Shown: piece after piece, positions 44,201 through 52,533 of the stretch
How positions within the stretch are numbered: the first letter of the stretch is position 1
Layout: every line of letters begins with the position of its first letter
Assembly: GCA_017849585.1 (NCBI GenBank)
Contig: JAFIGT010000039.1
Coordinates: 1 to 64,000 of the forward strand
Reading direction: 5' to 3'
Length of the DNA: 64,000 nt
From: Verrucomicrobium sp.
Lineage (GTDB): Bacteria > Verrucomicrobiota > Verrucomicrobiia > Methylacidiphilales > UBA1321
The notes under the pieces: model-generated
The model's input: only the letters and a program-made list of their open reading frames with translations
Told to the model about the DNA's origin: nothing
Database searches by the model: none
Position numbers and translations under genes: made by a program

Positions 44201-45305
44201 GCGCATCCGCCGCGCTGTTGGACTTGGTGGCCGTCGAGGTAAACCCCATGCGCCCCGAGACTATCCACGCCTGGGAAGCCGTCTGCATCATCGTCGCGCT
44301 GAGCCGTAATTGATGATCAAAAAAATTAAACCGCGGCTGCAGTGTGGTATAGGCACTGCCGACGGCATAAGAATTGGTTGTCGCGGTTGCCACCGTCTCC
44401 ACAAGCTGGCCGGCGGTCTCGGTGATCGATCCCGTTGCAGAGGGCACGGTCGTCCAGATGCTGGTATCCCAATCTGCATTTGCTATCGTGCTATTCGAAA
44501 AGGAGTCCTCGAATCCGACCAATTGCGGTGCAAGGCTCGTCACCAAAAAATTGTCCAGGATAGTTACCGCCGTGACGCCCGCACCCGTCGAGGAATCCGA
44601 TGTTCGCATGGTTTCGAGTTGAAAAGCGGTCTTTCCGTCTATACCCCATTGCGCAGCGATCAGCCTATGCTTGCCGCTGAAGCTTTGGCTGCCCGTTCCA
44701 CCGGTAAAGCGGACCACGAACGTATAGTCCGTTGCATCCAAGGTCAGATCAAACCCCGTCACCGTTGACCCCGGATTCATGGTGACCAGCTTGGTCACGT
44801 TCTCAACCACGGTTTGCGAGCGATCCTGTTTCCCCGCGAGCTTCACGTTATTATACGGATCAATCGTGACTACGAGTGCATCCTCGGCCACATAGTTGGT
44901 CACCGTCGTTCCCGAGGCGGAACCGGTCAGGGCAAACCGGAACAATCCATATTGTCCCGTTATGGAAACATCCGTGGAAAAGCGCAGTTTTCTCTGGAAA
45001 AAATTATAATCCTGCTTCACTGGACTCGAGAACAAGCGGGCTCCGAGGCTTCCATTGCCACTCGTGGGGCCTCCAGCGGTCATCGTCAGCTTGCCTCCCG
45101 ATTCCACTACCGAAGATACGGTGGTAGTGGTCGTCGGAATCCAAAAGGCGGTACAGGTCTCACTGTCGACGACAATTCCATTCTCAAATGTATCGGAAAA
45201 GAGAGTGAGCTGGGCATTCGCTGCCAATCTTCCCACGAGTAATGAGACCGGCACCAAACTCAACAGCAGCCAGACACGGCGAATCGCGGAAAGAGAGCGC
45301 CTCAT
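41289..45305 (-). CDS. Giant multidomain secreted esterase
   Basis: The 1338-residue protein has a signal peptide (about 1-31), two laminin-G-like modules (about 32-265 and 275-520), an alpha/beta-hydrolase domain (about 520-790), an Ig-like domain (850-940), a cadherin-like repeat (about 940-1050, DPEGNAITAYTITTHPAHGS), two FN3 domains (about 1060-1240) and a C-terminal beta domain. The probable triad is Ser near 615 (GNSRG), Asp near 663 (GSDDGN) and His near 700 (NVAHTSAG). It could remove acetyl or feruloyl groups from polysaccharide. A 13-bp operator copy lies directly upstream. Confidence 0.72.
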   Translation of the reverse strand: MRRSLSAIRRVWLLLSLVPVSLLVGRLAANAQLTLFSDTFENGIVVDSETCTAFWIPTTTTTVSSVVESGGKLTMTAGGPTSGNGSLGARLFSSPVKQDYNFFQRKLRFSTDVSITGQYGLFRFALTGSASGTTVTNYVAEDALVVTIDPYNNVKLAGKQDRSQTVVENVTKLVTMNPGSTVTGFDLTLDATDYTFVVRFTGGTGSQSFSGKHRLIAAQWGIDGKTAFQLETMRTSDSSTGAGVTAVTILDNFLVTSLAPQLVGFEDSFSNSTIANADWDTSIWTTVPSATGSITETAGQLVETVATATTNSYAVGSAYTTLQPRFNFFDHQLRLSATMMQTASQAWIVSGRMGFTSTATKSNSAADALVLEVEQLDSRLLLATRLDKPGYNSIDPNGNTYPLGVTGLLGYVASSTLYNNFEMIVNAKRFRLAGYNDNASLGLFRFTGSHGLDRAKWGSTGDSSLFLEATRNATTSPEISTVSWDNVRVENDSTRLLDEPSHAFTATYIDQYSRTITGSYRIWLPSTEPVIRGIIFIGPGDGGDGRITTNNALWQETARVLGFGLIGYSDSSRMNLTAGDKPALIQTAVQTVLNAAASVTGHPEISNAPLCATGNSRGAFDSCYLARNWPSRVITVTPSCGGEWNNFTMTPDIQKVPVLFMPGSDDGNAMTWATLMQTMFSWWRNQNGRAAYAVNWNVAHTSAGNQGDEAKSLWMREIVNQRYPRPMTPSLKTGALPTLLDVNDSSAWLGERATFNASNVPVTTRPFAYVAPVASYSGTVTNSSWLPSETMARAYRAMTSTDLIKREAVPTQSPVRIVSPSQYAEFLRPVMVGDSVTIEIDPRDFDNTNALASVDFYDGETWLGADTSGPNWQWQFTPTTTGAHSFSVVATDVLGNKRDAFRVLYVIPTDFPPVARSLYFSLNPGTTKTGTLSGVDPEGNAITAYTITTHPAHGSLTVNASTGAYTYTAHSIYSGKDTFTYTVTDGVLTSPTATASIEVTGPQVGNISTVTAQPGSSEGRITLNWSAATNAEYYKIERSTASTSGFVQIATVNAPSLTYTDANLTMTQTYFYRVQAIYQGTESSYSAVVSSLPNNPYSAIGKTASIVAATGSSVGSVTITWSATTNATAYRVDYANTTSGPFSLIDHISAPALSTTLNNLPVGAVLYFRVTPYNPAYTGSSSDLASAAPFFPSTMESWRYLNFGSTTVPGVTGDLDTPYDQNTNLMRYALGFDYFNDSGDFIALRPTDMPYVQEQSINGSRYLTCTFIHNKNASDLTVKVQVANEPDGPWIDIDPFQTANQIGVMDNMPSTGQETIVVKDSQPISSSAKRFMRIRVYR

Positions 45306-45310
45306 TAAAA

Positions 45311-45340
45311 TAACTTAGTTATCTTAAATGAAGGAATCAA
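45311..45340 (-). promoter_or_regulatory. Promoter and TAACTTAGTTA operator of the esterase gene
   Basis: The operator core is 45311-45321 (palindrome extends to 45310-45322). On the minus strand TTGATT (45340-45335) and TAAGTT (45317-45312) are 17 bases apart, the same layout as at 36873-36902. Confidence 0.6.
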
Positions 45341-45423
45341 GCTCATTTCTACAGTCTCATATTTGCGGAGTATCCCCACCCGATGCGTTAGGGGGGAAGT
45401 GACGGCGTCAAACGGGCTTCCAC

Positions 45424-46395
45424 CTAGCGCTCAGTCAGGCAGTGCTCGACTAAGGTATCCACGGAAACCTGTGCGAGACATATCCTCGTGTCCGCACCGC
45501 CGTAATAGATATTCAACGTGCCATCGGGCATCACGACGGCTCCATTGGTGAAAACCACGTTCGGCACTTGCCCCATGCACTCATAAGGGGTCTCGGGCTG
45601 GAGGATAAACTGGCGTGGAGCGGCTACGACGCGGTCCGGTTGCTGGAGATCAAGCAGCATGGCGCCGAGATAATAATTCTCAGTCGCGCAATTCTTCGCC
45701 GTTGCATGATACACGCACAGCCAGCCTTGTTCGGTCTTGATCGGGATCGCGCCCGCGCCCACCTTGCAGCGGCTCCATGGGGTGTCTGGCAAAATCACGG
45801 GACGGGACTGCCCCCAGTGCAGCAGGTCCGGGGAATAACTGACCCAGATGCGTCCGCCGCCATCGATGTTCTGGGGGCGTTCCAGCCGTGCGTAACGGCC
45901 TTGAATCTTTTCCGGGAACAGGGCGGCATTGCGATTTGAGGGGACGGAGAGTTCGCCCACGGGTTCGAAGGAGCGAAAATCCTTTGTCAGTGCGGTACCG
46001 ATGCAACTGCCATAACCGCCTAGCCAACTGGCATGGGTGACATAGTAATGGCCTTCCAGTTGCGTGATTCGCATGTCGAAACGGTTTTCCAAAAAGCGGC
46101 TTTCCGTATCGCGTAGCGGGTAATCAATGGGCTCCGGTTGAATTTCAAAGTTCACTCCATCTTTGCTCGTGGCCACATGGAAGGCGTTATCCCGGGCCAT
46201 GTCTTCCACGCGCAGGAGCAGCAGGACGCGGTCTTCAAATCGGGTTGCTCCACAGTTAAACACGGAGGAGCATGGAACCGGCATGTCGCCTGGCGCGATA
46301 ATGGGATTCTTGGGATGGCGTTGAAGAATTCCTGTTTGATAAGGGCGCGGGGTTGTTTCGCGGGCGTGTTGGCGGGTGGCAGGCAGCGTTTTCAT
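45424..46395 (-). CDS. GH130 beta-mannoside phosphorylase family protein
   Basis: The 323-residue protein is a five-bladed propeller of GH130 type: NPIIAPGDMPVPCSSVFNCG at the start, LLLLRVEDMARDNAFHVATS, FEDPR-like region replaced by RFDMRITQLEGHYYVTHASW, and the C-terminal IYYGGADTRICLA. GH130 enzymes phosphorolyse beta-mannosyl-glucose or mannooligosaccharides to mannose 1-phosphate, or hydrolyse them. There is no signal peptide, so it is cytoplasmic. It is the last gene of the LacI operon, 3 bases after the regulator. Confidence 0.88.
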   Translation of the reverse strand: MKTLPATRQHARETTPRPYQTGILQRHPKNPIIAPGDMPVPCSSVFNCGATRFEDRVLLLLRVEDMARDNAFHVATSKDGVNFEIQPEPIDYPLRDTESRFLENRFDMRITQLEGHYYVTHASWLGGYGSCIGTALTKDFRSFEPVGELSVPSNRNAALFPEKIQGRYARLERPQNIDGGGRIWVSYSPDLLHWGQSRPVILPDTPWSRCKVGAGAIPIKTEQGWLCVYHATAKNCATENYYLGAMLLDLQQPDRVVAAPRQFILQPETPYECMGQVPNVVFTNGAVVMPDGTLNIYYGGADTRICLAQVSVDTLVEHCLTER

Positions 46396-46398
46396 AAA

Positions 46399-47508
46399 TT
46401 AAAAAGACAAGGAGCGAACCGTTTCGCCGGGGTTCCACGAAGCATCGAGTTGAATGCTGATGGGCAATCCTTCCGGGTAGGCGATGCGTCGTTGGACAAC
46501 CTCTGGAACCAATCCACCCACTTTGTCCATCGGCATGACCAATCCGGAGAGGGCATGGCCGTCCTGGGTCAGCCCTTCCTCTTCGACGCCGTAGGAAACG
46601 ATGCTGATGTCCTTTGGAATATGCAGGCCGGTCTCCTCCAGTTGCGCAATCAATTCGCGGGCGATCGAATTGGACGCGCATACAATGGCCGTGGGCTGGG
46701 GTCTCGTCTCGAGAATCTTCCGGCATCCCTGCCGGACCGCCTCGCTGAGGGAGGTGGTGGTCCAATCCCGCTCAATCAGGCAGACCGGCCAGTTTGCCAA
46801 GTCCGGGTGTTGATTGGCCAGATAGAGCCAGGACGCGTAACGCATTCCGTGTCCGGAGTGGGATAACCAATCCGCCGTATCCTCGTCGCTAAATTCCTCG
46901 TCCGGCAAAAGAAAGGGCGCATGCCGATCCAGAATTCCGAGCCAGGCGATATTGCGATGTCCTGCCGTCCTCAGTTTGTTGACGGCCAAGGCCGTCGCGC
47001 GTGCTTCGTTGAAGTAAACCGAATCCACGCCGGTTTGAAAGTCATGCCCAATTGTATAGATCACGGGGGCCGATTTGCGCATCGCATTGAGCCATCGGGT
47101 TGGATACGGTTCGCTCAGCGCCACGCCGTGAAAATGCTCCTTGTTCAGAAAGGCGAGCATTTCATCGAGGGTCGCAAAAGAGCCGGCTACAGCGGTTCCC
47201 TCCATTTTAGCCAGACTGCGATTCAGGCCGGTCATCATGTCATTGCGATAAGGCACCACGTCACCGCGATCAAGGGAGCCGACCGTGGGGCAGAGTAAAG
47301 ACAGCTTGTTGTCCGAGCCGCTAAATGCTTTCACGAAGGGAGGAAAGAGACGATCCTTCGATGAGAAATAACCGATCTCTTCCGCCTTGCGACGCACCAG
47401 CCGTCGTGTTTCCTCGCTAATACGGCCGATGCCGCGAAGCGACTTGGAAACGGTCATCGTCGTTACGCCCAGTTCGGCGGCTATATCCTTGAGTGTTGGT
47501 CTGTTCAT
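46399..47508 (-). CDS. LacI-family transcriptional regulator
   Basis: The 369-residue protein has the LacI DNA-binding headpiece (PTLKDIAAELGVTTMTVSKS, then LRGIGRISEETRRLV) and a periplasmic-binding-protein-like sugar domain with the typical VYFNEARATALAVNKL and AIVCASNSIARELIAQL segments. It is embedded in the operon that ends with the GH130 gene, so it probably senses a sugar released by these enzymes and controls its own operon. Its binding site is not certain; the palindrome at 52534-52546 is one candidate. Confidence 0.93.
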   Translation of the reverse strand: MNRPTLKDIAAELGVTTMTVSKSLRGIGRISEETRRLVRRKAEEIGYFSSKDRLFPPFVKAFSGSDNKLSLLCPTVGSLDRGDVVPYRNDMMTGLNRSLAKMEGTAVAGSFATLDEMLAFLNKEHFHGVALSEPYPTRWLNAMRKSAPVIYTIGHDFQTGVDSVYFNEARATALAVNKLRTAGHRNIAWLGILDRHAPFLLPDEEFSDEDTADWLSHSGHGMRYASWLYLANQHPDLANWPVCLIERDWTTTSLSEAVRQGCRKILETRPQPTAIVCASNSIARELIAQLEETGLHIPKDISIVSYGVEEEGLTQDGHALSGLVMPMDKVGGLVPEVVQRRIAYPEGLPISIQLDASWNPGETVRSLSF

Positions 47509-47553
47509 TTTTTCAATCCGTTACCGTGAGCATCGCTGCACTTGGTCCTTCGA

Positions 47554-48288
47554 TCATTTTAAGGAAATATCATCCACATCAAAAGCACGAGCTGTTCCGC
47601 AGTTTCCCACCACCACGACATTCACCTTGGTGAATTTAACGGTGGTGCCAAAGGACCGGATCGGTGCCGACTCTATCACTACATCCGGGGCATCCCCGGC
47701 TTCACGGATCGTCAGCTTGCCTTCAATGGTCGCGGAATGCGGATCGCGGGAGAGATCCGAGATCACAATCTCATACCACGTTTCCTTCTTCCATGTGGCT
47801 TTTTTCATGTCGTCGAAGGAAATCTTTCCCCAACTCGCGCCACCATTGGAAACCTGGATGAAATTATCTGCCGATCCATCGCGATGGCCTCCATTAAAAC
47901 GAACAGCGACTCCATGCACTCCATCATTGGAGCCAATCAGGACTTGAGTCATGACGTAGCCATCATTCGGCGCCATGATGCGCAGCTTAAGGCGGAATTC
48001 GCCTGTCGCTTTTTCCTCCAGGATCAGCGCCTGATTCTCGGGAATCTGGCAGCGGTACTGTTCATTTAATTCGATCCTCGCCCCAAGGCCTGAATATCCC
48101 GCGGCCAACTTCACTTTGCCGCCCTGCCCATCGCCCTGATGCACCGTCCAGTTCTCCACGGTTTTAAGGTCCGCATCCTGAGCCGCTCCGGAAAAGACTT
48201 CCTGCCATTCCGCCGTACCCGGGAGGATCATGGACTGCAGGGCCCAGAGCATCATTACTGGGAGGCGTAGAGAAGAGTTCATTTTCAT
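47554..48288 (-). CDS. Secreted lectin-like protein, paralogue of the next gene upstream
   Basis: The 244-residue product has a signal peptide (about 1-26) and one concanavalin/laminin-G-like domain. It aligns with the PEP-CTERM protein encoded just upstream: VLIGSNDGVHGVAVRFNGG against ILAGKNDGVNGLAVVFDGG, and SNGGASWGKISF against SSGGTGWGSITY. It lacks the PEP-CTERM anchor and ends AFDVDDISLK, so it is probably released. Carbohydrate binding is an inference from fold and context. Confidence 0.7.
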   Translation of the reverse strand: MKMNSSLRLPVMMLWALQSMILPGTAEWQEVFSGAAQDADLKTVENWTVHQGDGQGGKVKLAAGYSGLGARIELNEQYRCQIPENQALILEEKATGEFRLKLRIMAPNDGYVMTQVLIGSNDGVHGVAVRFNGGHRDGSADNFIQVSNGGASWGKISFDDMKKATWKKETWYEIVISDLSRDPHSATIEGKLTIREAGDAPDVVIESAPIRSFGTTVKFTKVNVVVVGNCGTARAFDVDDISLK

Positions 48289-48307
48289 AGAGGCAGGGGC
48301 AAGGTAT

Positions 48308-49126
48308 TTACGAAATTCGGATTCGGCGACGCAAAAGGGGAATGCTCAAGAGAGTTAGTCCGACAAGCGACAATGCGCCTGGTTCGGGCACGGCCAGCGC
48401 GGACAGATCATCGAAATTGATTTGTCGGGAAGTTGCTTTGTTCCCCACGAGCAGACTGTCAATGGTGTTAAAGGTGCCGGAATTACCAAAGCCCGTGACG
48501 AGTTGATTGCTCAGCAAGATTGTCGACGTGGTGAGGTCTGTAATCGTGACATAGCCTGTCACGGCCGAGCCGTATCCACTGGAAACAAGGGAGATATTGG
48601 AGAAGTCCACCTGATACCAATCGTTGGCCTTCCAGTTCAGATTCATCGTCGTATAGGTGATGCTGCCCCAGCCGGTGCCTCCCGATGAAATCTTGATTGC
48701 ATTGTCCGTGTTCGCATCCGAAGTGCCGCCATCGAAAACCACGGCGAGACCGTTGACCCCATCGTTCTTCCCCGCCAGGATCTGGGCTTGCTGATAGCTG
48801 TTGACGCTGCCTAATTGTAATTTGACGCTGTAGCCGCTGATGGTGGTGCCGCCAGCTGTCATTCTGTCTTCGGTTGGAATCGTGTAGCGGTAGAGACTGA
48901 CATTGTTCATCGTTGCTCCGGCGCCGCTATAGCCTGCGGTGGAGGAAACGGTGGCGTTCGTCGTGCCTGACTGCAAGCTCCATCCCGGCACGCTTGGAAG
49001 CGCGGTGCCGTCCGTGACTCCCGAAAAGTCCTCCAGGGTGATGACCTCGGCGCGAAGCACGCCACATGCTGAAAGCGCGACCGCTGCCAGTCCGATGATT
49101 AGTTTTCTCATGTTTTTCATTTTCAT
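48308..49126 (-). CDS. PEP-CTERM lectin-like protein
   Basis: From ATG 49126 the 272-residue product has a signal peptide (about 1-25), a laminin-G-like domain and a PEP-CTERM tail (AVPEPGALSLVGLTLLSIPL, then RRRIRIS). The start overlaps the TAA stop of the upstream hydrolase by one base, showing translational coupling; a longer reading frame upstream is therefore not the gene. It is a tandem paralogue of the unanchored protein that follows. Confidence 0.85.
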   Translation of the reverse strand: MKMKNMRKLIIGLAAVALSACGVLRAEVITLEDFSGVTDGTALPSVPGWSLQSGTTNATVSSTAGYSGAGATMNNVSLYRYTIPTEDRMTAGGTTISGYSVKLQLGSVNSYQQAQILAGKNDGVNGLAVVFDGGTSDANTDNAIKISSGGTGWGSITYTTMNLNWKANDWYQVDFSNISLVSSGYGSAVTGYVTITDLTTSTILLSNQLVTGFGNSGTFNTIDSLLVGNKATSRQINFDDLSALAVPEPGALSLVGLTLLSIPLLRRRIRIS

Positions 49127-51783
49127 TATGGTGAAGATTGAGCGGCCCTTGATTGCGTGCCACCAGCTCCTCGGGTCGCCTCGGGAGGAGTTTTCGTCAG
49201 GGTAAAAGGAGAGGAGCTGGAGGGTGCGAGAACCCACTGCCGGAAAGCGGCGGGACGTTTGCCCTCGCCGATGCCGGGAGTGAGCCCGATCCAGCATTTG
49301 CGTCCGCGACCATCATTATCATTGGCAATGAGGTTCATCCGAAAGACACGGCCATTGGCGGCATCGGGGAAATTGAGCGCCGACCAGGGGACTGACATTT
49401 CGTAAATTGTCACGCCCTCTTCGCGTCGACTGCTGACAGCCACGTCATCACGCGCGCGTGAATCTGGATAGGTCTGGTAAACGCCTGTGCCGGTAGCCGT
49501 GCGAAAGACTCCCAGTTCCACGCACCGGCTGTCGTACCCAGAGTCGGCGCGGCTGCCCATATCCCAGCCAATCTGGAGCGAATCCTTTTGCCAGAATTGA
49601 GCCTCCTTGGTGCTTGCCTCGGTGGCGATATCGTCTGTGACTTTCACTGCCAGATAGAGACCTTCCAGGGTCCAGCCGGTCCACACTTCCATGGAAAGGT
49701 CTTTGGGTCCGTTCCAGTCCACGCCCGGATCGTGCGGCGAGACCGCCTCGCGATTCTCCAGGACGAGCGACTTGAGCCCGGTGATTTCGTCCAAGCGACC
49801 ATCGATTTTCACCGGAGCCAGCTTGGCAATGGGGGTTAAATCATAAGTGTACAGGAAGGTGATTTTTTTCCCGCTGGCTTCCTGCAAAAGCTCCAGTGGA
49901 ATTTCTCCCTTGCCCGCCAGCGGCGCACTTAAGGACAGTGTCACCATGGAAGATCCCATCGGCAGTTTGCGCGATTTGGCGAGATCTGGTTTATCTTTGG
50001 GAAAGAGTTTAACCGAACAGGATTCCCCGCTGTTGTTGACCACATCGACATTCAAGAGGCTGACATCCGTGAGGTAGGCATGCTCGATTAAAAGGGTTTC
50101 CCGCGCTTGCTGCGGAGCCGATCGAATGGCTTTCTCGAGACGGTCCGCTTCGATACCCGCAACCCGGACATACAAGGGCAAAGCGCGCACAACCCAGTCG
50201 CCAGTAATTGCGCGGCCATAACCGTCGTTGATTTCGAGGATGTTTAAATTCTTTTCAGTCAATGCCATTAGAATTTCGCCACCTACAGACTTCGGTTCAC
50301 TCAACCAAAGGAGAAAGATGCCTTCGCCATTGCGCTGGTCGGCAAAGCGCAAAACCTTGCCAAAATCTCCCAGCGGAAAAGCGCGAACAAAGCGAACATC
50401 ATCCAGAAAACGGGCGCATGTTGCATACGCTGCAGCTCCCGGTGTTGGATAGGAGTTCGGAGGATTGCCGTGAAACATTCCATAGGTAAAGCCTCCCTCA
50501 TAGCCGGGAAAAAACATCGAGAACCAAAATAGCTTCTCCACTTCGGGAACAGACCTGGCCATGGCCATGGCTTGTGCCAGATAGGCCGCCAGCAGTTCCG
50601 TGGACGGGGAGGTCAAGGGCTCGTCCTTATGCAGCCCCCAGCCAAATTCCGTCGACCAGATGCGGGGCTTGAGTCCATGCTTTTTCATCAACTCGGCCAT
50701 GGCGGCGAATCGTCCCGCCGTCTGGATCGCATCGGGCGATTCCGCTTTCGCATCGGAACCCAAATAGCGTGACCCCGTGTAGGGGTGTCCGCCCATGATA
50801 TTCATGGCTGCAGGAACTTCGGCCAGGGTCGCCTGGCTAAAACCCAGATGGGGGAAATCCACACCACTCACGTCCAAGCCGATGACTGGCAACTCGGGCG
50901 CGATGCCCTTGATTGTCTCGTAGGCTGTCTTCAGCAGGATGGCGTAGATGTGGGGGATCGGAACTTTTCCACTGGCTTTCCGTGCACATTCGAGGTCCGG
51001 CTCATTGACCACTTCGATGGCTGCCACCTGACCACGGTAACGCTCCACTACATCCTTTGTGAACTTTTGAAAGTAGGGGAGAAGTTCCGGCTTTGACAGT
51101 TCTTCCACCGATTTCCACTTCGCCCATTTCGGAGGGATCTCGGGACGAATCACCAGAACCACGCCAATCCCATGCTTTCGCAGTTCGGTAACACGTGCAT
51201 CGAGCTTTTCCCACGTGTAGGCACTCTCTGCGGGAGAAAGCCATTCCCAGACGGCTTGCTGCCGTTCACATTTAATCCCGATGCGTTGCGCTGCCTCCGG
51301 ATCGCGGTTGAACATGGTGCCGAAGAAACTCCGGGCATCCATTCGGCCGTAGTTCGGTAGTTTCTCCACCACAGCGAGCGCGCTCTCCCGACGCGCCAGT
51401 AGGCGGCCATCGCTTCGCAGGGTGACGAGCAGGCTCCAATAGCCGCGCGAAGTCGTTGGGAGGGACAGCGTCTTCTCGATCTTGCCCCCGCTTTCCAGCG
51501 AGAGGTTCCAGCGTTCCAGACGCGCTTCTTGGCCGGGTGCCTGAATGGAAACGATCAGTTCGGCGTCCCTTTTTGGCTCCATCCTATTTTGCACGGTGAT
51601 CTGGTAGTCAACGACTTCACCCACGAAGGCTATTCCGGATGCCACATTTGGAGTGATGACAATCTCGTAACTCGGACGCGATTCAGCGCCCAATCCGGGC
51701 ATCCATCCCATCCACAGGAAGATCAGAACCAATCGTCCAATGTAACTCCGGATTTGCCGATTTTGTTCGTATCTGGGATTCAT
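49126..51783 (-). CDS. Secreted GH-A clan (GH39-like) hydrolase with C-terminal CBM9-like domain
   Basis: Start ATG 51783 overlaps the prepilin-like stop (ATGA). The roughly 885-residue protein has a signal peptide (about 15-35), an Ig-like domain, a barrel domain (about 130-480) with acid/base AIEVVNEPD (Glu near 259) and nucleophile WSTEFGWG (Glu near 378), a beta region, and a C-terminal CBM9/DOMON-like domain (about 660-870, LYLAVKVTDDIATEASTKEA). It should act on exported or bound polysaccharide. It is second in the LacI operon. Confidence 0.8.
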   Translation of the reverse strand: MNPRYEQNRQIRSYIGRLVLIFLWMGWMPGLGAESRPSYEIVITPNVASGIAFVGEVVDYQITVQNRMEPKRDAELIVSIQAPGQEARLERWNLSLESGGKIEKTLSLPTTSRGYWSLLVTLRSDGRLLARRESALAVVEKLPNYGRMDARSFFGTMFNRDPEAAQRIGIKCERQQAVWEWLSPAESAYTWEKLDARVTELRKHGIGVVLVIRPEIPPKWAKWKSVEELSKPELLPYFQKFTKDVVERYRGQVAAIEVVNEPDLECARKASGKVPIPHIYAILLKTAYETIKGIAPELPVIGLDVSGVDFPHLGFSQATLAEVPAAMNIMGGHPYTGSRYLGSDAKAESPDAIQTAGRFAAMAELMKKHGLKPRIWSTEFGWGLHKDEPLTSPSTELLAAYLAQAMAMARSVPEVEKLFWFSMFFPGYEGGFTYGMFHGNPPNSYPTPGAAAYATCARFLDDVRFVRAFPLGDFGKVLRFADQRNGEGIFLLWLSEPKSVGGEILMALTEKNLNILEINDGYGRAITGDWVVRALPLYVRVAGIEADRLEKAIRSAPQQARETLLIEHAYLTDVSLLNVDVVNNSGESCSVKLFPKDKPDLAKSRKLPMGSSMVTLSLSAPLAGKGEIPLELLQEASGKKITFLYTYDLTPIAKLAPVKIDGRLDEITGLKSLVLENREAVSPHDPGVDWNGPKDLSMEVWTGWTLEGLYLAVKVTDDIATEASTKEAQFWQKDSLQIGWDMGSRADSGYDSRCVELGVFRTATGTGVYQTYPDSRARDDVAVSSRREEGVTIYEMSVPWSALNFPDAANGRVFRMNLIANDNDGRGRKCWIGLTPGIGEGKRPAAFRQWVLAPSSSSPFTLTKTPPEATRGAGGTQSRAAQSSP

Positions 51784-52526
51784 TTGATCAGGTCGTTTAG
51801 AGCCTGCTGCTTCCACCGCATATCCCCATAAGCAGCCATCTCGATATGCCCATCCGCCATCAAAACGTTGGCCAGATTCCGGTGACGCGCGGTAAATCGT
51901 GAATCTCCTGCGGCCGTGGCGGTAGGATTATCGAGGCTGTAAAGCGCGCCTTTGTCGGCATCCATCACGACAGGCCAATTCGATAAATTTTGGATGCGGG
52001 AGTATAAACGCGTGTCGTCTTGGGATCGGTGCGCCGTTGGAAACCAAATCATCGCGTCCAGCATCCCGTAATTGACCGAAGTGGGCGGGATCGTTCCAAA
52101 CGTAATCGGTCCATTCTTCTGTGCGGGACAGGACAACACTTTGGGGGACGTCAGATATCCCGCTCCCTTCGCCCCGGACGATGGCCCGAGGAGTTGATGA
52201 AACCAATAATAGGTGGTGGTCGCATCGTAGATCTTCGGCATGACCCCGTCGTTCTCGGAACGATACAAGGCCAGGGCCACCCCAATCTGACGCAAATTAG
52301 ACTGGCAGGTTGCCGATTTTGAAAGCGCTTGAACTTGCCCTACTACAGGCAGGGAAATGGCCGTCAAGATTGTGATAATCGCTACTACCACCAGAAGCTC
52401 AATCAAGGAGAAAGCAGGGCATCGCTTTTCGGGCGCCCGCGTAGGCCATGCTGGGAGCTCACTTTCATGGTCGAGCAGAGATCGCCATGCTGCGAGAATG
52501 CAAGAGATGGTAAAAGCGCCGGACAC
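51780..52526 (-). CDS. Prepilin-like protein, first gene of the LacI operon
   Basis: The 248-residue protein has a long leader before PAFSLIELLVVVAIITIL (Ala at -1, Glu at +5) and the H-x-DG-type body (ATCQSNLRQIGVALALYRSE, then NVLMADGHIEM). The start is GTG 52526, close behind the promoter; no Shine-Dalgarno is visible, and an internal start is possible. It is coupled to the downstream hydrolase by a 4-base overlap. This is the second prepilin-like gene built into a glycan operon in the window. Confidence 0.82.
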   Translation of the reverse strand: MSGAFTISCILAAWRSLLDHESELPAWPTRAPEKRCPAFSLIELLVVVAIITILTAISLPVVGQVQALSKSATCQSNLRQIGVALALYRSENDGVMPKIYDATTTYYWFHQLLGPSSGAKGAGYLTSPKVLSCPAQKNGPITFGTIPPTSVNYGMLDAMIWFPTAHRSQDDTRLYSRIQNLSNWPVVMDADKGALYSLDNPTATAAGDSRFTARHRNLANVLMADGHIEMAAYGDMRWKQQALNDLIK

Positions 52527-52533
52527 ATAATAA

